Part shown: piece after piece, positions 1 to 5,138 of the stretch
Position numbering within the stretch: the stretch's first letter is position 1
Layout: each line of letters opens with the position of its first letter
DNA from: Cryomorphaceae bacterium
GTDB taxonomy: Bacteria > Bacteroidota > Bacteroidia > Flavobacteriales > Schleiferiaceae
Direction of reading: 5' to 3'
NCBI GenBank assembly: GCA_013205365.1
Contig: JABMNC010000074.1
Coordinates: forward strand, 1 to 5,138
DNA length: 5,138 nucleotides
Notes under the pieces: generated by a model
What the model was told of the DNA's origin: nothing
Database searches by the model: none
The model's input: only the letters and a program-made list of their open reading frames with translations
Made by a program: the position numbers and the translations under genes

Positions 1-1179
1 CGACAGCAGAATTACGGGAGTCATGCACTCCACGGCAATCTTGGCGGCAAGGATTGCAGCGTCAAAGGCATCGGCTGAGCTTCGAGCAGCCAAGACGGGC
101 AAGGGTGCTTCGCCGTGACGGCCATGCAGTGCCTGATTCAAATCGCTTTGCTCGGTCTTGGTAGGCAGGCCTGTGGAGGGTCCGCCCCGCTGAACGTCAA
201 TAAGAACCAAGGGCAGCTCGGTCATTACCGCGAGGCCCAGTCCCTCGGACTTTAGGCTAAGCCCGGGCCCTGAGGACGCCGTGACGCCGAGTCCGCCTGC
301 GAAGGAGGCCCCGATGGCCGAGGTTACCGCCGAAATCTCGTCTTCGGCCTGAAAGAGGGTAATGAATTGGGGCTGCAGCCTGGCCAGTTCGTGCAGAATT
401 TCAGAGGCCGGCGTGATCGGGTAGCTCGCGTAGAGCATCGGCCGGCCAAGCTGGTGTGCCGCCGCCGCGAGCCCAAGGGCAAGAGCCTGAGAGCCGTTGA
501 TTGTTTTAAAGGTTCCGCGTTCCACCGATTGGACGGGAAGGGCCACACGGTAGTCCTGAACCTCAAGGGTTTCTGCAAAATTCAAGCCTGCGCGGTAGGC
601 CAGAAGATTGCCTTGATTGTTTTTGAATCGGCTGCGCAGCTCGGCCTCGACCGCTTCGGCAGAAATGCCATACATCCAAACGAGAACGCCCAGAACCAGC
701 ATATTGCGGGATTGCATCGCGTCGCGCTGTCCTAGCTTAAGCTCACGCAGAGCACCCAGGGTTAGGTCCTTTACAGGCAGATTAAGCACACGAAACTGTT
801 CGGCCGCCTCGGCAAGAAGGTCACGGCCTGCAGCAAGCTTCGCCAGAGCCAAACTCCGCGCATCGAATCCCTCTTGGGCCGCAACGAGCAAGCCGCCTGG
901 TTTGAGTCGGTCTCGGTACTTCACATAGGCCGCAGCGTTGAAGGCGACCAAGCAGTCTGCCGAACTGCCGGGCTCGTGAATGGTTTCGGAAGCAATTCGA
1001 AACTGAAAGCCCGAAACGCCGCTCAAAGTGCCCTGTGGAGCGCGGATTTCGGCCGGAAAATCGGAGAAAGTCCGCACGTCGCGGCCCGACTGCGCCACAG
1101 CACGGACCAGTTCTCCGCCGAGCAACTGAATTCCGTCGCCCGAATCGCCCGCAAGCAAAACAACGACGCTAGGCTCCAT
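1..1179 (-). CDS. korA: 2-oxoacid (probably 2-oxoglutarate):ferredoxin oxidoreductase, fused gamma-alpha subunit, 3' end cut by window edge
   Basis: The frame is open from ATG to position 1 (393 residues, no stop), so the C-terminal third is missing; I recall the fused family as about 600 residues. The enzyme oxidatively decarboxylates a 2-oxoacid with CoA, giving acyl-CoA, CO2 and reduced ferredoxin in the cytoplasm. Residues 1-190 form the gamma domain: AGDSGDG at 10-16, DFPAEIRAP at 40-48 and GVSGFQF at 54-60. The alpha (pyrimidine-binding) domain starts near 220 with YPITPASEILHELA at 253-266, FQAEDEISA at 276-284, SGPGLSLKSEGLGLA at 303-317 and QRGGPSTGLPTKTEQSDL at 330-347. The start is firm: an in-frame TAG lies at 1183-1185, two codons upstream, so this ATG is the only option. 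It overlaps the NifU-domain gene by 11 bases and has no Shine-Dalgarno, which suggests translational coupling. The beta subunit (KorB, TPP and Fe-S) should follow beyond position 1. 2-oxoglutarate as substrate is inferred from resemblance to Bacteroidota KorA; pyruvate or a branched-chain oxoacid is not excluded. Confidence 0.93.
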   Translation of the reverse strand, partial: MEPSVVVLLAGDSGDGIQLLGGELVRAVAQSGRDVRTFSDFPAEIRAPQGTLSGVSGFQFRIASETIHEPGSSADCLVAFNAAAYVKYRDRLKPGGLLVAAQEGFDARSLALAKLAAGRDLLAEAAEQFRVLNLPVKDLTLGALRELKLGQRDAMQSRNMLVLGVLVWMYGISAEAVEAELRSRFKNNQGNLLAYRAGLNFAETLEVQDYRVALPVQSVERGTFKTINGSQALALGLAAAAHQLGRPMLYASYPITPASEILHELARLQPQFITLFQAEDEISAVTSAIGASFAGGLGVTASSGPGLSLKSEGLGLAVMTELPLVLIDVQRGGPSTGLPTKTEQSDLNQALHGRHGEAPLPVLAARSSADAFDAAILAAKIAVECMTPVILLS

Positions 1180-1405
1180 AGTCTAGGGCAACAACTTCTT
1201 CAATTTCGGGAGCATGGCTTCGAATGCTGTTTTCAACCCCGAGCTTCATGGTGGTATGTTTCACGCTGCAGTCCTGGCAGGCTCCGAGCAGGCGCACGTA
1301 GACCCGAGGAGGTTCGATTCGCACCAATTCAATGCCGCCTCCGTCGCTCTCGAGGTAGGGCCTCACCTCGGCCAATGCCCGCTCAATGCGTTCTTGAAGG
1401 GTCAT
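1169..1405 (-). CDS. NifU-family (Nfu-type) small iron-sulfur cluster protein
   Basis: This is a stand-alone NifU C-terminal domain of 78 residues, with no IscU-like or A-type domain attached. It shows the family signature: RPYLESDGGGIELV at residues 15-28, then a beta hairpin (VYVRLLGAC) and the cluster-binding CQDC with C43 and C46, followed by the MKLGVE helix. Proteins of this type bind a [4Fe-4S] cluster, usually between two monomers, and pass it to apo-proteins. I chose the ATG at 1403-1405 because it forms an ATGA overlap with the mrp stop and because the protein then begins MTLQERIERAL, as small Nfu proteins usually do. An upstream in-frame ATG at 1427-1429 would add MPNQKAPS (86 residues) and cannot be excluded; neither start has a clear ribosome binding site. 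The stop TAG (1169-1171) lies inside the start of korA. It sits between the Mrp carrier and an oxidoreductase complex that needs Fe-S clusters, which fits a role in delivering clusters. The family call is firm; the target is inferred. Confidence 0.92.
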   Translation of the reverse strand: MTLQERIERALAEVRPYLESDGGGIELVRIEPPRVYVRLLGACQDCSVKHTTMKLGVENSIRSHAPEIEEVVALDYGA

Positions 1406-2538
1406 ACTTGGCGCTTTTTGGTTTGGCATCCAGCCATGGTAGTAATTCGCACTGCCTCGGTGGGCGGAAGGTTCGAAACGCGGTCTGCAAGCGAAGAAAC
1501 TACGTTGCGCGCGAGTTCGATGAAGGCATCGCGCACGCTGCCGTCTTGCTGGAGTGCGGCGGGTCGGCCCACGTCTCCGGCCTCGCGAATGGATTGGACC
1601 AAGGGTAGCTCACCCAAGAAGGGAACGTCGAGCTGCTCGGCCAAGCTTCGAGCGCCATGGCGACCGAACAGGTGGTACTGCTCCTCGGGGTGTGCGGGCG
1701 GTGTGAAGTAGGCCATGTTTTCCACGATTCCGAGAACCGGGATTTGAATTGCATCCATGCGGAACATTCCGACTCCCTTGCGGGCGTCGGCCAAGGCAAC
1801 AAGCTGCGGAGTGCTCACCACCACGGCTCCGCTCACGGGCAGGGCCTGAACCAGGCTGAGGTGAATGTCTCCGGTGCCGGGAGGAAGGTCGACCAGCAAA
1901 AAGTCAAGGCTTCCCCAGTGCGTTTCTTGAAGCATTTGATTCAAGGCCTTGGTGGCCATGGGTCCGCGCCAAACCACCGCTTGGTCGGTTGCCGCAAAAA
2001 ATCCGATGGACATGATTTTGACGCCATAGGCCTCGACCGGATCCATTTTGCGCTGGCCGTCGACCTCGATTCCGCCCGGAATGGCGCGCTGCACGTCAAA
2101 CATGATGGGCATGCTCGGGCCGTAGATGTCGGCATCGAGAATGCCCACGCTAAAGCCCATATTGGCTAGAGAAACGGCCAAATTTGCTGTCACCGTGGAC
2201 TTACCCACCCCGCCTTTGCCCGAAGCAACCGCCACAACGTGCTCGACGCCGGCGATGGGTTTGCCGCGCAAAAGGTTGGCGCTTTCTGCTGCTGCTGGGC
2301 TGCGAACCTCCAGATTGATCTTGACCTGAATTTTAGGGTCAAGGCTATGAACTGCCTTGAGAAGATCCACCTCAAGCCGTTTTTTTTGGGCCATGGCAGC
2401 CGAGTCACTAACCACATCAAGAATGACCTCTCTATCAAAAATTTGGATGTTTTTCACGTAGCCTGAATCCGCCAAAAGTCCTTTTCCGCTGGCATTGGCT
2501 ACCGAAGCGATAGCCTCGAGAAGGATTGATTTGGTCAT
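1402..2538 (-). CDS. mrp: Mrp/ApbC/NBP35-family P-loop ATPase, iron-sulfur cluster carrier type
   Basis: The product has 378 residues. An N-terminal MIP18/DUF59 domain (about 1-85) is followed by a MinD/NBP35-type ATPase domain (about 98-350). Visible motifs are the deviant Walker A SGKGGVGKST at 106-115 with the signature lysine K108, the switch I LDADIYGPS at 134-142, and LLVDLPPGTGD at 214-224. Members bind and transfer Fe-S clusters in an ATPase-dependent way, probably as dimers in the cytoplasm. The region after VENMAYFTP (272-280) has no CXXC; the only cysteine in the protein is C371 near the C terminus. Bacteroidota Mrp proteins, as I remember them, also lack the CXXC, unlike enterobacterial ApbC. 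I chose the ATG at 2536-2538 (MTKSILLEAI), which matches usual family starts; a TTG at 2557-2559 would add seven residues. The gene lies 42 bases after rlmN and shares ATGA with the NifU-domain gene. The last 25 or so residues (TEAVRITTMAGCQTKKRQV region) look like a variable tail. Exact client proteins are unknown. Confidence 0.95.
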   Translation of the reverse strand: MTKSILLEAIASVANASGKGLLADSGYVKNIQIFDREVILDVVSDSAAMAQKKRLEVDLLKAVHSLDPKIQVKINLEVRSPAAAESANLLRGKPIAGVEHVVAVASGKGGVGKSTVTANLAVSLANMGFSVGILDADIYGPSMPIMFDVQRAIPGGIEVDGQRKMDPVEAYGVKIMSIGFFAATDQAVVWRGPMATKALNQMLQETHWGSLDFLLVDLPPGTGDIHLSLVQALPVSGAVVVSTPQLVALADARKGVGMFRMDAIQIPVLGIVENMAYFTPPAHPEEQYHLFGRHGARSLAEQLDVPFLGELPLVQSIREAGDVGRPAALQQDGSVRDAFIELARNVVSSLADRVSNLPPTEAVRITTMAGCQTKKRQV

Positions 2539-2580
2539 ACGGGTAAAGTTAGTTCCCAAGGCTTGGCGCCGAAGGTGCTT
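2539..2580. other. Only intergenic spacer (42 bases) between rlmN and mrp
   Basis: This is the only non-coding gap between genes in the window. Read on the minus strand it contains no AGGAGG-like site before the mrp ATG and no convincing -7/-33 Bacteroidota promoter. A short inverted repeat, CCAAG-G-CTTGG (2556-2566), is present but has five-base arms around a single base, too tight to form a stable hairpin, and no T-run follows it. I see no reason to split transcription here, so mrp is probably cotranscribed with rlmN. Confidence 0.5.
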
Positions 2581-3645
2581 TTATTCCAAAGAATTAAGTT
2601 CGGCGGGGAGTTTTTTGTTCGCGAGCTGTCCGCATGCTGCGTCGATGTCTTTGCCGCGAGAATGCCGCACCTTAGCCATGACCGAAATTCGTGCCAGGGC
2701 GTCTACGTAATCCTGCAGTACCTCGGGAGAAGCTTGACGAAAGCGTTCGTCGCCAATGGAATTGTATTCGATCAGGTTCACCTTGCAGGGCACGCGCTTG
2801 GCCAGCTCAACCAGAGCTCGGATGTCTTCGGGCTGGTCGTTGATGTCACGCCAGACCACGTACTCAAAGGTGACCTTGCGCTTGGTCGCGGCGTACCAAT
2901 ACTCTAGGCTGGAACGCAGTTCTTCAATGGGTGCCACGTCGTTGACGGGCATGATTTTAGCGCGCACCTCATCTCGGGCGCTGTGGAGCGAAACGGCCAG
3001 GTTGAACTTAACCCTGTCGTCGGCCAGCTTGCGTATCATCTTCGGCAGGCCCACGGTGCTCAGTGTTATGCGTTTGGGCGACATTCCCAGGCCCTTGGGC
3101 GAGGTAATGCGGTCGATGGCCTCAATCGTGTTTTTGTAGTTCATAAGGGGCTCTCCCATGCCCATAAACACTATGTTGGTGAGGGGGCGACCAAACTCGG
3201 ACCTTCCTTGCTCGTCGATGGCCCTGACTTGGTCATAAATCTCGTCGGGCTCGAGGTTGCGCATGCGCTTGAGGCGGGCCGTCGCGCAGAATGCACAGCC
3301 CATGGCGCAGCCCACTTGGCTCGACACGCAGGCCGTGATGCGCTTCTCGGTCGGAATCAGAACGCTCTCCACCACAAGCCCGTCGTGCAGGCGCACGGCA
3401 TTCTTAATTGTTCCGTCAGTAGAACGCTGGACCGACTCAATGCGCTGGGGCCGGAACTCAAATTCTTCGGTCAGTTTAGTCCTAAGAGCCTTGGGCAGGT
3501 TGCTCATTTCTTCGAAGCTCTGGGCGCCCTTGGACCAAAGCCAATCGTAGACCTGATCCGCGCGGTAGGCAGGCTCTGCCCATGCGGCAAAATGAGCCCT
3601 GACCTCTTCGCGACGAAGGCTCCTAAAGTCTGGTTTAGCCTCCAT
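2581..3645 (-). CDS. rlmN: Dual-specificity 23S rRNA (A2503)/tRNA (A37) adenine-C2 methyltransferase RlmN, radical SAM
   Basis: The product has 354 residues, a normal full length. RlmN methylates C2 of A2503 in 23S rRNA and of A37 in some tRNAs, using SAM and a methyl-cysteine intermediate. An N-terminal RNA-binding region (about 1-85) includes RADQVYDWLWSKG at 28-40. The radical-SAM core follows: CxxxCxxC at C113, C117 and C120 for the [4Fe-4S] cluster, GMGEPL at 162-167 for SAM, and KRITLSTVGLPKMI at 191-204. The spacing matches the E. coli enzyme: C106 corresponds to C118 and C338 (in AACGQL) to the methylated C355, while E93 matches the proposed base E105. All key residues are therefore present, and Cfr is unlikely given the ordinary context. 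The start ATG shares its A with the TAA of the upstream gene (TAATG), so translation is probably coupled by re-initiation; no Shine-Dalgarno is visible. It shares the Fe-S theme of its downstream neighbours mrp and the NifU-domain gene. Confidence 0.97.
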   Translation of the reverse strand: MEAKPDFRSLRREEVRAHFAAWAEPAYRADQVYDWLWSKGAQSFEEMSNLPKALRTKLTEEFEFRPQRIESVQRSTDGTIKNAVRLHDGLVVESVLIPTEKRITACVSSQVGCAMGCAFCATARLKRMRNLEPDEIYDQVRAIDEQGRSEFGRPLTNIVFMGMGEPLMNYKNTIEAIDRITSPKGLGMSPKRITLSTVGLPKMIRKLADDRVKFNLAVSLHSARDEVRAKIMPVNDVAPIEELRSSLEYWYAATKRKVTFEYVVWRDINDQPEDIRALVELAKRVPCKVNLIEYNSIGDERFRQASPEVLQDYVDALARISVMAKVRHSRGKDIDAACGQLANKKLPAELNSLE

Positions 3646-5138
3646 TAGTTGCGCTCGGGACGAAGACTCATAAAGACCCAGCGTCCGCGCTTAAGTCCCG
3701 GCATCACGACCTCACCCGGATAATCTATAAAAGTCGTTCCACGCGTGGGCAGCAGCACCGAACGCTCTTTGGGATTGTCGATAACTTCATGGTAGGTCAG
3801 GCTTCCGTCGGGTTTCATGCGGACCATTGCGAGGCATCCTCGGGCAGCCTGACGCATCACCCGTGGCGACTTCCCCTCGGCCCAGCGACTTTGGTTGCCC
3901 TTGGCGTCGTTGAAAAAAAACAAGAAGTCTTGACCGTCACGGGCCAGTTCAAATCCCAAGAACCGACCGCCGTCGTTCACGGAATACTGAAACTTAGGCA
4001 GTACGACCACCTTCTCGATCTGGCCTTGAGCATCGACCAGCATAGCCCAGATGTTGTCGTAGTAGTAGTAGTACGTGGTTGTGGTGACTCCTCGGTTGGT
4101 CGTGGTGACGACCCTGACGTCCATGTCTTCCATAACCACAAGGCTGCCGCCACCTAGGCGCGGAACGGACTCTCGAAAACGAAACTCCTCGTTGGCAACG
4201 CCCCGTCTTCGGGCACGAGCCATGCCGTCGCGAATTCCTGAATTGATTAGTTCAAAATCGCGCAGGCTCTCAAAGTCGGCACTGCTGGCTTGAAGGGTTT
4301 TTTGGTCGAGGCTGAGGTAGAACATGCCCGTAGTCGTGCCATAGCGCAGGTCGGAATACATCCCTGTAATGTTGACCTTACCGGGGATTTGATCGGCCTC
4401 AACCGAAACCCCTCCGACTATAAACTTGCCGGCCAATCCCAAATCTACCTCTTGAAAAAGCTCGTCGTCGCTGTCTGCATGAAGTATGAGGAACTCGCGG
4501 TTGGGTTGGGCGAATCCGCGCAGGTCGCCCCGGTTGCGGTCGGCTCGGCGCACCGCAAGCACGTAGACATCACCGTTGATGGCATAGTCTACATCCACGA
4601 AATCAATGTCTCTCTTGGAATAGTCAATCCGCACCAATTGAGATCCCAGCTCCTCGCCCTCACGATCGAAGCGATGAACCGAAACCTGAACCTCCTCGCG
4701 CAAACCCACATCGGGAAAGCTTACCAGGGCAAAACCCTTCTGGGTGGCATCCCAGGCAACCGAGAAGTTGCCTTCTCTAATGCGCATTGCCGGCACCTGC
4801 AGAAGTTCTTTCAAGTCAGATATGTCGCCGTTGGGACTTATGGTGCGCAGCAGCACGTAGCGCTTGTCCTTAGCCCTCGAGTAGGCGCTGTAGTACACGT
4901 AGCTGGTTCCCTCGACCGTAATCATTCTGCGAAACACTACCGGGAGTCCTTGGTAGTCTTCGGGGATTTCTTCAAGCTGCCAGAGTTGGGACATGCTCTC
5001 GCGGTCGTAGCGGGCAAAAAAGTTCTTGGGTTTACTGAAAAAACCTCCCGAAATGCTCCCGTAGGTGGTGAAGCTTGTGGAGTCCAGGGCGCTTACGTAG
5101 TCCAGCTGAATTTCTCGGTTGGGGTATTGCCTGCTCCA
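3645..5138 (-). CDS. Uncharacterised Bacteroidota-type protein with Thr/Tyr-rich block, 5' end cut by window edge
   Basis: The frame is open from the right edge to TAA at 3645-3647, giving 497 residues with the N terminus missing. A Met at 4992-4994 is not taken as the start, because the 48 codons before it are open and protein-like (NREIQLDYVSALDSTSF, FFSKPKNFFARYDRES). I cannot assign a function. The chain is rich in short beta-strand blocks with turns (GFALVSFPD, GDVYVLAVRR, REFLILHADSDDE, GKVNITGMYSDLRYGTTTGMF), which suggests a beta-propeller-like or other all-beta fold. Counting from the edge, residues 343-360 hold VVTTTNRGVTTTTYYYYY, followed by D-G-Q turns and NDGG at 388-391. I recall this block from uncharacterised, probably exported Bacteroidota proteins, but the signal peptide region is outside the window. 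There is only one cysteine (in RGCLAMV). The stop overlaps the rlmN start by one base, so the gene probably heads or belongs to the same transcript, although no functional link to RlmN is evident. Confidence 0.8.
   Translation of the reverse strand, partial: WSRQYPNREIQLDYVSALDSTSFTTYGSISGGFFSKPKNFFARYDRESMSQLWQLEEIPEDYQGLPVVFRRMITVEGTSYVYYSAYSRAKDKRYVLLRTISPNGDISDLKELLQVPAMRIREGNFSVAWDATQKGFALVSFPDVGLREEVQVSVHRFDREGEELGSQLVRIDYSKRDIDFVDVDYAINGDVYVLAVRRADRNRGDLRGFAQPNREFLILHADSDDELFQEVDLGLAGKFIVGGVSVEADQIPGKVNITGMYSDLRYGTTTGMFYLSLDQKTLQASSADFESLRDFELINSGIRDGMARARRRGVANEEFRFRESVPRLGGGSLVVMEDMDVRVVTTTNRGVTTTTYYYYYDNIWAMLVDAQGQIEKVVVLPKFQYSVNDGGRFLGFELARDGQDFLFFFNDAKGNQSRWAEGKSPRVMRQAARGCLAMVRMKPDGSLTYHEVIDNPKERSVLLPTRGTTFIDYPGEVVMPGLKRGRWVFMSLRPERN
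4059..4073 (-). repeat. Five tandem TAC codons inside the uncharacterised gene
   Basis: The plus strand reads GTA five times in a row. On the coding strand this is TAC x5, encoding five consecutive tyrosines after a run of four threonines. It is a perfect trinucleotide microsatellite that could gain or lose tyrosines in frame by replication slippage. The use of the same codon five times may also simply reflect the TAC preference of a higher-GC genome. Confidence 0.85.

Noticed and set aside
874..1608. Long plus-strand open frame of 244 codons across korA, the NifU-domain gene and the end of mrp
   Set aside because: It is antisense to three clearly recognisable genes, spans their junctions and its translation resembles no family; it is a by-product of GC-rich codon use on the other strand.
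2557..2559. TTG as the start of mrp, adding seven residues
   Set aside because: The downstream ATG gives the usual family beginning, and the TTG has no ribosome binding site to recommend it.
2556..2566. Inverted repeat CCAAG-G-CTTGG in the rlmN-mrp spacer as a possible terminator or operator
   Set aside because: Arms are five bases around a single base, too tight for a stable hairpin, and no T-run follows on the minus strand.
2983..3648. Plus-strand open frame of 221 codons opposite rlmN
   Set aside because: It mirrors rlmN, which is complete with all catalytic residues; the antisense translation has no recognisable motif.
4992..4994. ATG as the start of the unknown protein
   Set aside because: The frame is open and protein-like for all 48 codons upstream to the window edge, and no signal peptide follows this Met.
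1..5138. Search for a novel defence system, CRISPR array, mobile element or structured RNA
   Set aside because: Coding density is nearly complete, no transposase, integrase or direct-repeat array is present, and the sole gap is 42 bases; four of five genes are housekeeping families.

Overview
All coding sequence in this 5,138-base window lies on the minus strand, so the genes are read from the right edge to the left. There are five genes: a large open frame of a Bacteroidota-type protein of unknown function, cut by the right edge; rlmN (23S rRNA/tRNA adenine-C2 methyltransferase); an Mrp/ApbC-type P-loop ATPase; a minimal NifU-domain iron-sulfur protein; and the first two thirds of korA, the fused gamma-alpha subunit of a 2-oxoacid (probably 2-oxoglutarate):ferredoxin oxidoreductase, cut by the left edge.

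Organism: the proteins point to the Bacteroidota (or a close FCB relative). The RlmN carries the family stretches around LTNIV-MGMGEPL-NYKN and GKDIDAACGQLANK as I remember them from Bacteroidota. The Mrp has the Bacteroidota form that lacks the C-terminal CXXC. The KorA has the GDSGDG...DFPAEIRAP gamma domain. The unknown protein carries the VVTTT...TTTTYYYYY block that I recall from uncharacterised Bacteroidota proteins. None of the starts has a clear AGGAGG-type ribosome binding site, which also fits this phylum. GC is fairly high for the group (57% in one 60-base line counted by hand), so a typical low-GC Flavobacterium or Bacteroides is unlikely. Genus cannot be given.

Layout: the genes are packed almost without gaps. 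The unknown gene ends in TAATG, sharing one base with the rlmN start. RlmN and mrp are 42 bases apart. Mrp and the NifU gene share ATGA (preferred start). The NifU gene and korA overlap by 11 bases. The only non-coding stretch is the 42-base spacer. I see no promoter, terminator, tRNA, rRNA, CRISPR array or mobile element.

How they fit together: the four recognised genes share an iron-sulfur theme. Mrp and NifU-domain proteins load or carry Fe-S clusters, RlmN needs a radical-SAM [4Fe-4S] cluster, and KorA's partner subunit KorB (expected just beyond the left edge) normally holds a [4Fe-4S] cluster and passes electrons to ferredoxin. Placing two maturation factors directly upstream of an Fe-S client, with overlapping reading frames, suggests coordinated synthesis. 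This is an inference from layout. The window is mostly ordinary housekeeping sequence, and its least understood element is the unknown protein at the right.
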